A stretch of 39,813 bases of DNA, taken from positions 1-39,813 of the forward strand of contig JAAZKR010000070.1 in NCBI GenBank assembly GCA_012799725.1, read 5' to 3'. Made by a program: the position numbers and the translations under genes. A model generated the notes under the pieces. The model made no database searches, was not told the DNA's origin, and worked only from the letters and a program-made list of their open reading frames with translations. Within the stretch, counting starts at the first letter, position 1; each line of letters opens with the position of its first letter. Shown piece by piece: positions 1 through 8,108 of this stretch. This stretch comes from Oligosphaeraceae bacterium (lineage in GTDB: Bacteria; Verrucomicrobiota; Lentisphaeria; Oligosphaerales; Oligosphaeraceae).

Positions 1-72
1 CCTAAAATCAGCGCCTGGAAGGCGTCACTTCATGATGAATTTGCCGTGTCGCCTAGAAAGGAAGCCGAGTGA
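1..72 (+). CDS. possible 3' end of an upstream CDS truncated by the window edge (…PKISAWKASLHDEFAVSPRKEAE*)
   Basis: Frame 1 is open from base 1 to TGA at 70-72. Too short to identify; frame 2 is also open for ~90 bp. Confidence 0.25.
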   Translation, partial: PKISAWKASLHDEFAVSPRKEAE

Positions 73-465
73 AGCTACCTCAAAAGAGCTTGTATGACAA
101 CGAATTAAAGAAAAATTGCCGGCAAAATCTTTCATAAACAAGAAGAACTCCAGCAACTGCACTACAGAAGACTCCTATGAAACCCCTTAGGGCTTTGACC
201 TGACTAAAATTCCAAACTCTTCCTGAAACAGAGGGCGAATTTGCCGCCGGAAAAACTCTGGTTGGGCAGGTGTGCTGCTAGACGCGGGTTTCCTGCAAAT
301 TGTCCCAGCGGGGCGCCGGGGTGTGTACTGACCCATTACACCAGAAGCGGGATGGAAAGATCGGCTGCTGACATGCTGAGTCATATAGACTAAAAACAAG
401 GCTATATTATAGCTTGAACTTTTATTTTGACGTGTCACATGAATTTTCTGCTTGGAGGTAGCGAG

Positions 466-741
466 ATGAAAAGCGCCTACGAATTGGCCATGGAGCGTCT
501 TGGCGGCACTATGCAACAACTGAGCGACGAACAAAAAGAAAAGCTCGCGGCAGTAGATAGAGAATTTGAGGCAAAATTGGCGCAGGCCAAGTTTGCTGCT
601 CAGGATAGACTGAAACGAGCACAGGCTGATCCGGAGAAAATCTGGCAAATACAAGAAGACTTAGAGGTAGAGCTGCGCTCGATACAAGTGCAAAAAGAAA
701 ACCGCAAGGAAAAAATGCGGAAGGAATTTAACAATAGCTAA
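466..741 (+). CDS. small charged coiled-coil protein (MKSAYELAMERLGG…), conserved hypothetical
   Basis: ORF 427..741. The internal ATG at 466 follows a GGAGGTAGCG ribosome-binding site and gives MKSAYELAMERL. Highly charged helical composition; lies directly upstream of obgE. Confidence 0.75.
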   Translation: MKSAYELAMERLGGTMQQLSDEQKEKLAAVDREFEAKLAQAKFAAQDRLKRAQADPEKIWQIQEDLEVELRSIQVQKENRKEKMRKEFNNS

Positions 742-797
742 AGAGTTGCCGGCGAAACATATAAGCTGCTGGCGCCGCGCATAGAAATAATTTTATA

Positions 798-1844
798 ATG
801 TTTATTGATCGAACTAAAATTCGTGTCGAAGCCGGTCACGGCGGCAGAGGCAGTGCCAGTTTTCGTCGCGAGAAATTTGTGCCAAAGGGCGGCCCTGACG
901 GTGGCAATGGCGGTTCGGGAGGTGATGTGTTGCTGCGCGCTGATGTTGGCGAGCATAGCCTGGTGTCGCTGCGATTCAAGCCGGAATGGAAGGCGGAGCG
1001 CGGTGGCGATGGCGGCAGCCGTCACAAAAATGGCGCTGCCGGCAAGCCTTGTCTGATCATTGTGCCGGTAGGCACTTTGGTTTTTGACCAGGAGACGCGG
1101 GAGTTGCTCTGCGATCTGAAAGAGGATGGGCAAGAGTTTTTAGCCGCTAAGGGTGGTCGCGGCGGCAAGGGCAATATGCATTTCGTCAGTTCGGTCAATC
1201 GTGCGCCTAGACAGTTCCAGCCGGGCGAGGAAGGTGAGGCACGCGACCTTTATCTAGTGTTGAAGACAGTGGCCGACGTAGGCTTGTTGGGCATGCCTAA
1301 TGCCGGCAAATCGACTTTTTTGCGGGCAGTCACAGCGGCTCGACCAAAGACAGCACCGTATCCTTTTACCACCAGGCATCCTAACGTGGGAGTGGTGGAA
1401 ATGGATGACTGGTTCCGTTTCACCATTGCTGATATACCTGGCTTGCTGGAGGGTGCACATCAGAATTTTGGGCTGGGACATGAATTTCTGCGCCACATAG
1501 AACGTTGTCGCATACTCTGCTATGTGCTTGATATGGGCGGATGTGATGGCAGAGACCCCTTGCAGGACTTGCAAGTGCTCAGAGATGAACTGGAACATTA
1601 CGAGCCGAGCCTGTCCAAACGCCCCAGTCTTATAGTGGCAAATAAAATGGACCTGCCCGAGGCGCAAGCAGCTCTGCAAAAACTGCAAGAGCAAGAGAAA
1701 AACCTGGAGATCATACCGGTCTGTGCCGAATTAGCGGAGAATACAGACGCAGTGATCGATGCTCTGCGGCAGATGCTGGAGCAACTGCCTGAAGAGGATG
1801 AAGAACAATTGACCAGGCTGTTGGCCAAAGTGCGGGAAAAATAG
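798..1844 (+). CDS. obgE: GTPase ObgE/CgtA
   Basis: Gly-rich Obg N-terminal domain (GGRGSASFRREKFVPKGGPDGGNGGSGGDV), G1 GMPNAGKST, G3 DIPGL, NKMD motif. Confidence 0.97.
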   Translation: MFIDRTKIRVEAGHGGRGSASFRREKFVPKGGPDGGNGGSGGDVLLRADVGEHSLVSLRFKPEWKAERGGDGGSRHKNGAAGKPCLIIVPVGTLVFDQETRELLCDLKEDGQEFLAAKGGRGGKGNMHFVSSVNRAPRQFQPGEEGEARDLYLVLKTVADVGLLGMPNAGKSTFLRAVTAARPKTAPYPFTTRHPNVGVVEMDDWFRFTIADIPGLLEGAHQNFGLGHEFLRHIERCRILCYVLDMGGCDGRDPLQDLQVLRDELEHYEPSLSKRPSLIVANKMDLPEAQAALQKLQEQEKNLEIIPVCAELAENTDAVIDALRQMLEQLPEEDEEQLTRLLAKVREK

Positions 1845-1932
1845 GGAAGTAAAGACAGCAAGCCAGATAAAAAATGCAGGAAATAATCCAAAGAACAGTT
1901 TTGATTTTTGAGCAATTACGCATCGTACAATT

Positions 1933-2361
1933 ATGTTAATAAGCGTCACAGTTCTGTTGATTACAGGTCTGCTGGTCTTTGTCGTTACTCTTCTAGGACA
2001 ACGAAAGCTGCTGCATGCTTTGCTTGCGCAGAATGAAAACCTGCCCGTCAAGAGCATGCTTGTGCAGCCTTTTCAAGAATTGCTGCTGGGGCTGGTATTT
2101 ACTTTTGCGGCCTTGTTTTTCGCGCGCCGTCTGGTGGGTGGTACTCAAGCGCTTAACTTGGCGGTCTGTGTGGCTGCCGTTGTGGCAGTGATGAGTGCTT
2201 CGGGGTCTATGGCGCGCTTTCAAGCCGGCCTGAAAAAACTCGAACTTGGCGCCGAACAATCCGCCAGATTACAGCTTTGGCAGCGTTTTTGCAGCCTGGG
2301 CATACTTTTGCTGTTGGAAGGACTCTTGGGGATAGCGTGCTGGCAATTAGGACTGTTTTGA
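1933..2361 (+). CDS. small membrane protein of unknown function
   Basis: 142-aa ORF with several hydrophobic segments, co-oriented downstream of obgE. No family recognised. Confidence 0.6.
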   Translation: MLISVTVLLITGLLVFVVTLLGQRKLLHALLAQNENLPVKSMLVQPFQELLLGLVFTFAALFFARRLVGGTQALNLAVCVAAVVAVMSASGSMARFQAGLKKLELGAEQSARLQLWQRFCSLGILLLLEGLLGIACWQLGLF

Positions 2362-2571
2362 TTTTTAAAACAGTAGTGTGCTGTTGAAATTTAGATTGTA
2401 ATATTCGGAGATTGCCGGCGCAGTTTCAGTGTTTCATTGTTTGAGTTGATATAGACGATGAAACAGCGGCTAAACCCGAGTGAACACTCAGCTTATAGAG
2501 GCTTGTGTCGAGATAGACTTTTTTGATTGACAATTCGTTAACTCATTAATTCAAATAAAAAGGAATACTTT

Positions 2572-3207
2572 ATGTACGTAGGCAGAATAGTTGCCGTTGG
2601 GCGCAACATGGCGGGGGCTGCAACGGCGCTTTATCGCGTCTCTTCCCGTTCTTTTCCAAATCGGCATTCGGTATTGCTGGATCAAAGCGTCGCTATAGTT
2701 CCCAAGCCTGGGCATGAAAGCGATATACAGAAAAACCCTTACATCGCCTATAATTGCTTGCGCCTGGTAGGTGATTATGCCGTAGTCACTAACGGTTCGC
2801 ACACTGATCCGCTGAGCGAAAAACTCGCTGCCGGCCTCCCACCTCGCGATGCCTTAGCTTACGTGATGTTGTCCATGGACTATGAACATGACAGCTTGAA
2901 TACACCCCGTATTGCCGGCGTGGTCAGTGCTAACGCTTCGCGTGGTTGGCTGGGTATAGTGCGCAAGGATGCTTTGCTGGTGAAAGAGTTTGACTTGCAA
3001 CCCGGACGGTTGTTCTATGTTTGTACATACGAGCGCAATGAACCCGGTTTGGCGCAGTGCAGCGCCGATTTTAACGCTGACAGTGCGTCTGAGGCCTGTG
3101 CCCACATTTTGGGGCAGGGCGGCGAGTTTACCCAGTTTGAGAAGCCGGTTTCTGCTGCATGTGCCATGCTTGATGCCCAAGGGCAGTTCAAGGTGGCTGT
3201 AGCCTGA
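2572..3207 (+). CDS. purO: IMP cyclohydrolase, archaeal PurO type
   Basis: MYVGRIVAVGR…YRVSSRSFPNR…NPYIAYNCLRLVGDYAVVTNGSHTDP…PPRDALAYVMLSMDYEHDSLNTPRIAGV matches the PurO family signature. RBS AAAAAGGAAT upstream. Confidence 0.9.
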   Translation: MYVGRIVAVGRNMAGAATALYRVSSRSFPNRHSVLLDQSVAIVPKPGHESDIQKNPYIAYNCLRLVGDYAVVTNGSHTDPLSEKLAAGLPPRDALAYVMLSMDYEHDSLNTPRIAGVVSANASRGWLGIVRKDALLVKEFDLQPGRLFYVCTYERNEPGLAQCSADFNADSASEACAHILGQGGEFTQFEKPVSAACAMLDAQGQFKVAVA

Positions 3208-3267
3208 GGCGAACAGGAAGAATTCGGCTGAGTAGTAATTTCACAACCGTTTTCAAAGGAGTTTGTT

Positions 3268-3696
3268 ATGGACAGCAAAAATATTGCCAAACTGGCTCAG
3301 ATCATGACCGAGCATCAGCTTACTGAGCTGGAGATGCAGGAACAAGATAGCTATATACGCATGAGCAGGCTGAGTCAAGAGCTGCCGGCAGCGCAGGCTG
3401 CCGCCGCTTCGCAGGCCGCTGCGGCAGAACCGGCTGCTGATGCCCCCGAAGAAAAATCTGCCGTTATCACGGCTCCCATGCCAGGGACTTTTTATAGCTC
3501 GCCGGCACCGGAGTTGCCAGCCTTCGTTAAAGAGGGTGAACATATAGGAGTGAACACGGTGGTTTGCATCGTAGAGGCGATGAAAGTGATGAACGAAGTC
3601 AAATCCGAGATCAGCGGCGTGGTAAATAAGGTGCTGGTGAAAAATGCCAGCCCGGTGGAGTTCGGTCAGCCCTTGTTTGAAGTGAAGCTGGATTGA
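3268..3696 (+). CDS. accB: acetyl-CoA carboxylase biotin carboxyl carrier protein
   Basis: C-terminal biotinyl domain with VEAMKVMNEV, preceded by an Ala/Pro-rich linker. RBS AAAGGAG. Confidence 0.95.
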   Translation: MDSKNIAKLAQIMTEHQLTELEMQEQDSYIRMSRLSQELPAAQAAAASQAAAAEPAADAPEEKSAVITAPMPGTFYSSPAPELPAFVKEGEHIGVNTVVCIVEAMKVMNEVKSEISGVVNKVLVKNASPVEFGQPLFEVKLD

Positions 3697-3776
3697 GCTT
3701 TCATAAATGGAGCGCAGCTTCAAATTTGACTGTGCCCGAAAATAATCTTTAACCCACATCAAGACAAAATTAAGCA

Positions 3777-3796
3777 AGGTCAAAACTTTTTGACCT
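3777..3796. promoter_or_regulatory. perfect 9-2-9 inverted repeat AGGTCAAAA-CT-TTTTGACCT upstream of accC; candidate operator
   Basis: Read directly: aggtcaaaa ct ttttgacct, ending 21 bp before the accC GTG. Confidence 0.5.
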
Positions 3797-3817
3797 ATCG
3801 TAGATTGTGACGTTTTA

Positions 3818-5218
3818 GTGCTTGATGTTAATATAAAGCGCAAAAAAGTCGTGGAATCTTCGCTACCTAAAATACTAATTGCAAATCGCGGCGAAATAGC
3901 CTTGCGTATAGTACGTGCTTGCCGCTGCCTGGGGCTGCCCAGCGTGGTGGTGTTCTCGGAAGCCGATCGTAATAGCCTGGCCGTGCGTTTGGCTGACGAG
4001 GCTATCTGCATAGGACGCGGGCCGGCCTCGGAAAGCTATCTCAAAATAGAACGCATTATAGCTGCTGCAGAACTAAGCCGCAGCAGCGCTATTCATCCCG
4101 GTTATGGCTTTTTGGCTGAAAATGCCCATTTTGCTGAGGTCTGCGCTGAGTGTAACCTGATTTTTATTGGGCCACATGCGCGCTCCATTCGCACCTTGGG
4201 TAATAAATCGGCGGCCAGAGAGGCCATGTTGGCTGCCGGAGTATCGGTTATTCCCGGCAGCGAAGGCGTGCTTAGCGATGGACAGGAGGCCTTGCGTTGG
4301 GGTGAGAAGCTGGGCTATCCGGTGCTGCTCAAGGCGGTTAGTGGCGGCGGCGGCAAGGGCATGCGCATCGTATATGACAAGTCCGAGATGCTGGCCAGCT
4401 TTAATTTGGCCAGTCAGGAAGCTGAGCGCGCTTTCTCCGATGGCTCCTTGTATATGGAGAAATTTCAAATTGCTCCGCGACATGTGGAGTTCCAACTTAT
4501 GGCCGACCGGCATGGTAATGTGGTGCACTTTGGGGATCGTGATTGCAGCCTGCAAAGACATCACCAGAAACTGATTGAGGAAACCCCCTGTACAGCGCTG
4601 ACTGCTGAATTGCGCCGTAAAATGGGGCGCACCGCTATAGACGCAGCCAAAGCGGTGGACTATGTGGGGGCAGGAACAGTGGAGTTTTTGCTCAGCCAGG
4701 ACGGTGAATACTATTTTATGGAAATGAATACACGCCTGCAAGTGGAACATCCGGTTACCGAGGCGGTGACAGGTGCAGACTTGGTGCAGGAGCAGATACG
4801 TATCGCGCTTGGTGACAAACTGAGCTGGAAGCAAAAAGATGTCAAGATGCAAGGGCATGCTATCGAAATACGTATCAATGCAGAGGACCCCAAACGTAAT
4901 TTCGCTCCCTGTCCGGGGTTGATCAGCAATTATTTGCCACCTGGCGGTCCGGGGGTTCGGGTGGATTCACATCTATATAGCGGCTATGTCGTGCCGCCAT
5001 ATTACGACAGTATGCTGGCTAAAATTATTGTACACGGTGCTGATCGTAAACAGGCTATCGCACGTAGTAAGGGGGCTTTGCGAGAATTGCGTGTGGACGG
5101 CGTGAAAACCAGCGCGGGATTCGCCGAAAAACTCTTGGAAATGCCGGAATTTGTCTCAGGCGACTATCATTCAGCCAGCGTAGAGCAAAAACTGCCGGAG
5201 TTGCTGGCGCAATTGTAA
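3818..5218 (+). CDS. accC: acetyl-CoA carboxylase biotin carboxylase subunit
   Basis: KILIANRGEIALRIVRACR, GGGGKGMRIV, EMNTRLQVEHPVTE, full-length biotin carboxylase. GTG start at 3818; the exact start is uncertain. Confidence 0.95.
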   Translation: MLDVNIKRKKVVESSLPKILIANRGEIALRIVRACRCLGLPSVVVFSEADRNSLAVRLADEAICIGRGPASESYLKIERIIAAAELSRSSAIHPGYGFLAENAHFAEVCAECNLIFIGPHARSIRTLGNKSAAREAMLAAGVSVIPGSEGVLSDGQEALRWGEKLGYPVLLKAVSGGGGKGMRIVYDKSEMLASFNLASQEAERAFSDGSLYMEKFQIAPRHVEFQLMADRHGNVVHFGDRDCSLQRHHQKLIEETPCTALTAELRRKMGRTAIDAAKAVDYVGAGTVEFLLSQDGEYYFMEMNTRLQVEHPVTEAVTGADLVQEQIRIALGDKLSWKQKDVKMQGHAIEIRINAEDPKRNFAPCPGLISNYLPPGGPGVRVDSHLYSGYVVPPYYDSMLAKIIVHGADRKQAIARSKGALRELRVDGVKTSAGFAEKLLEMPEFVSGDYHSASVEQKLPELLAQL

Positions 5219-5578
5219 AAATATTTTGAGCTGGGTCGTTTGCCTATAACTCCTTACATGAGATTTCCATTGCTCCCTTGGTTGCTCGCAGCATAGGTAT
5301 CTTTCCAGACCGATCCGACTGATGGTATTATTGATATATTATGTCCATTCTGTCCACTACTTGCAAGATGAAATTTGAACTTTTACGCCGGACTTTTGTG
5401 AAAAATACGTTAAGAATGTATTTTTTTTGTCTTTTTTGTGCAATATACCCAAAAAGGTGGTATCTTTATATGTCGCGCTGCTTGCAGTTTAGCTGTAAGT
5501 ATCGGTATGGCCTGTAGCCTTATGCAGTCTGTGGCCTGAGTCTTTCAACTGGGTGTGGACGCCAGTCCACGCCAAGTT

Positions 5579-5693
5579 CTTTGCGTCCTTTGCGGTTATC
5601 TTTGCGTCCTTTGCGGTTATCTTTGCGTCCTTTGCGGTTATCTTTGCGTCCTTTGCGTCCTTTGCGGTTATCTTTGCGTCCTTTGCGGTTATC
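5579..5693. repeat. tandem array of five 21-bp units (CTTTGCGTCCTTTGCGGTTAT), one unit carrying an extra 9-bp CTTTGCGTC
   Basis: Units at 5579-5599, 5600-5620, 5621-5641, 5642-5671 (21+9) and 5672-5692. Confidence 0.95.
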
Positions 5694-5705
5694 TTTTTTT
5701 CTTTC

Positions 5706-5765
5706 ACCGCCAAGCAAAGGGAAAAAATGGCAAAATCAAAACGATGTTGCAGATAATTCGTTTTT
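5706..5765 (+). repeat. dispersed intergenic module, copy 1 (accGCCAAG…GAAAAAATGGCAAAATC…TTCGTTTTTT)
   Basis: Hand alignment against the reverse complement of ~35900-35960: ~48/58 identical, ungapped. Confidence 0.7.
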
Positions 5766-5862
5766 TGACTTTTGAACCATTGGCCTGCCCGGCAACTCTG
5801 TACATTACATCATAGTCTATGGGATGGCTGTGCAAAAAAATCTTGTTTCCCTGTCCCCTTGC

Positions 5863-7230
5863 TTATTTCTTACGCTTGTTTTTAGGAATCACGGGCATCT
5901 GCAAATCCCCCATTTCAATAGTCTGGAAGAATATCTCCTGCAAGAAGCCGAGCAGAAAGCTGCGCGCCTCCAGATTGATCTGCACATCGATGAAAAGTTC
6001 TGAAACCTGCTCCCAAAAAGCCGGCAAATCGCCGCCCATAACTTCGAGTGCATTGCTTTGCGCCACGCGTCGAACCAGCTCTTCTTCGCTTTTGTTCAGT
6101 TTTTCCCAAAACTCAGTGAAGGTGCCTTCTATGGTAAGGCTGCGGTCTTCCTCATAGTTGAGTTTGCGCACCAGGCTATTGAAGTTGCGTCGCAAAGTAG
6201 GGTTCATCTTCATTGCGGCACCCGCCTTAGGCCAATCAATACGTGAAAGCAAAAGATCAGCAAATTTGCTGTTGCGTTCCATTTCCGCACTAAGACGCGC
6301 TGACTCGGTTTCGGCCAGGGCTTTGGCCTTGTCAGCCTCTATCTTGTCGCGTTCTAGACCGCGATTCAAAAGCCGCTGCTCCTCGTACTTGCTCTGCCAT
6401 GTGGCAAGCTGTTCGGATATCCGGTTATAATCGTTTTGCAGACGCGTCATGTCGCGTTTGAAATTCTCTTCAAGGTCAGCCTGATGAGTTCCCAGCCGGC
6501 TCTCGTTGTCTTGCAAGCGTTGTTGCAGACGTCTTGTCTCGGCTTGAGCACTATCATATTTTTGCTGCATAGCATCACGTTCGCTGCGCATGTTGCGCAA
6601 CTGTTTTTTCAGCTCCAATATTTCGGCGTTGGCAGCCTGCTGCTGTTCTTGCATACGCGTTTGTTCAGCGTCAAACTGCGCATCCCGGCGACGCAGCTGC
6701 TCTAGCTCCCGGGATTGTTCAGCGATCTGATCAAGCAGATCGGTATTGCCCTGCGACTCGTCCAGTATGCGGTCTGCTTGAGCATCGGTGAATTTCAGGG
6801 GACTGAAATGCAATAAGATACGCCAGGCAGGCTGTTCGCGGATGACGAAGAATTCATCAAATTTTTCATCGCTGAGCACATAGTCATCTTCGCCGAGTTC
6901 TTTCTCTTTGCGATAGTCTCGGTATTCGTCGGAATGAAAGTAGTTTTCCAACTTGGTATGCGGCTCCTCATGTACCGGATACCAAGCCGCGAACAAGCCG
7001 CTGCAGCTGGCCTCAGAAAAGTCATTCTTCTCGGCTTCGCGGTAGATTATTTTCTCCAAGCGCTGGCGCTTTTTCGGTTCCAAGCGGTGTCCGCCAAAAG
7101 TACACATTTTATGCAACGCGGCATTAGCTTGGATATAGGCGTGCAGATGTGCCCAAGGCAGTTCGTTCAGCATGCGCGCAAAGGCATCCTTCGGGTCAAT
7201 ACCTTGAGCTCTTTCAGGATTAGCAAACAT
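5863..7230 (-). CDS. hypothetical protein with long central coiled coil
   Basis: 455-aa ORF. Central region rich in E/Q/R/L heptad-like sequence; unique N- and C-terminal parts; 11-bp overlap with the upstream ORF. Confidence 0.8.
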   Translation of the reverse strand: MFANPERAQGIDPKDAFARMLNELPWAHLHAYIQANAALHKMCTFGGHRLEPKKRQRLEKIIYREAEKNDFSEASCSGLFAAWYPVHEEPHTKLENYFHSDEYRDYRKEKELGEDDYVLSDEKFDEFFVIREQPAWRILLHFSPLKFTDAQADRILDESQGNTDLLDQIAEQSRELEQLRRRDAQFDAEQTRMQEQQQAANAEILELKKQLRNMRSERDAMQQKYDSAQAETRRLQQRLQDNESRLGTHQADLEENFKRDMTRLQNDYNRISEQLATWQSKYEEQRLLNRGLERDKIEADKAKALAETESARLSAEMERNSKFADLLLSRIDWPKAGAAMKMNPTLRRNFNSLVRKLNYEEDRSLTIEGTFTEFWEKLNKSEEELVRRVAQSNALEVMGGDLPAFWEQVSELFIDVQINLEARSFLLGFLQEIFFQTIEMGDLQMPVIPKNKRKK

Positions 7231-7597
7231 CCAGGAGATACTCCTTATTCAACAAGTTTTTGGCGCTAACGATGAAGGCCGCCGCCATCTGGCGACGCAA
7301 AGAACATTCTATTTTCTGGCTAGCCATGCGCAACCCAAGGGCGGCATCGCCACGCCCCTCTGACTCAGCCTTGGCTATGCCCTGCAAACAAAGCAAGAGC
7401 GCCTCACGCCAACGTTGCTCCTGACATAACAGCGCTATGCGGCTCATAATGTCATCAGCAGGACTGGACTCGGCAGAAGAGGCGCTATTGGCTTGCTGCT
7501 GCTGCTGTTGAGCCCTAGTCTTGACAAGACGGCGTTTGGCTTTGCGGTCTAATAAAGAGTCGTCAATTTCTTCAACAATATGATTCACTCTGGCCAT
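7220..7597 (-). CDS. hypothetical protein with poly-Gln tract (MARVNHIVEEIDDSLLDRKAKRRLVKTRAQQQQQQ…)
   Basis: ORF 7220..7654. Internal ATG at 7597 is the more plausible start. Overlaps the start of the downstream ORF, suggesting translational coupling. Confidence 0.7.
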   Translation of the reverse strand: MARVNHIVEEIDDSLLDRKAKRRLVKTRAQQQQQQANSASSAESSPADDIMSRIALLCQEQRWREALLLCLQGIAKAESEGRGDAALGLRMASQKIECSLRRQMAAAFIVSAKNLLNKEYLLDVC

Positions 7598-7732
7598 GAA
7601 CGACTTTTGTTTGAAATCCTTAAAGATAAAAGAAAAAGATAGATATAAAAGCAAACATATAAAAATACCTCAAACCATAACTGGCTGAGGTAAAGTCTTA
7701 ACGACGAACAAAAAAGCGGTCGGCAAGAAACT

Positions 7733-7807
<75 letters not shown>

Positions 7808-8108
7808 TTGTCCGAACACTTACTATAGCCCCATTATAAGGTTTTTCCAGCCGACAAGAAAAATAAAAATGCTCGATGGCGGCAGCGGGCATTCTGTGTC
7901 CGGATTCATGAACCGGGAAACAGAAAACCATCGCCAGGCGCATTAGGCATAAACACAAGGTACAATTCTTTGTTGTTGGAACATCGAGCCGTTTTTCCAT
8001 TTTCATTTTTTCCCGCTTTGTCTTGCCGCATCATTTTATAGGTATTATATTGTTGTTTCATTTCTGTTCCGTCGCAATCGGCCAATTTATCAAGTAAAAG
8101 GAAAAAAC

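Noticed and set aside
187-654. 155-aa minus-strand ORF
   Set aside because: Overlaps the better-supported MKSAYELAMERL gene with RBS; no recognisable domain.
2429-2466. TGTTTCAT…ATGAAACA 8-bp inverted repeat upstream of purO
   Set aside because: Short arms with a ~20-nt loop in AT-rich DNA; too weak to call.
4073-4858. 261-aa minus-strand ORF antisense to accC
   Set aside because: Overlaps conserved biotin carboxylase coding sequence; no family motif.
5489-5815. Overlapping ORFs on both strands (KDAKITAKDAK…, NRKGRKGRKD…, LCVLCGYLCVLCGY…) across the 21-bp array
   Set aside because: All frames of a 21-bp repeat without stops are open. Products are pure low complexity with no start context, so it is treated as non-coding repeat.
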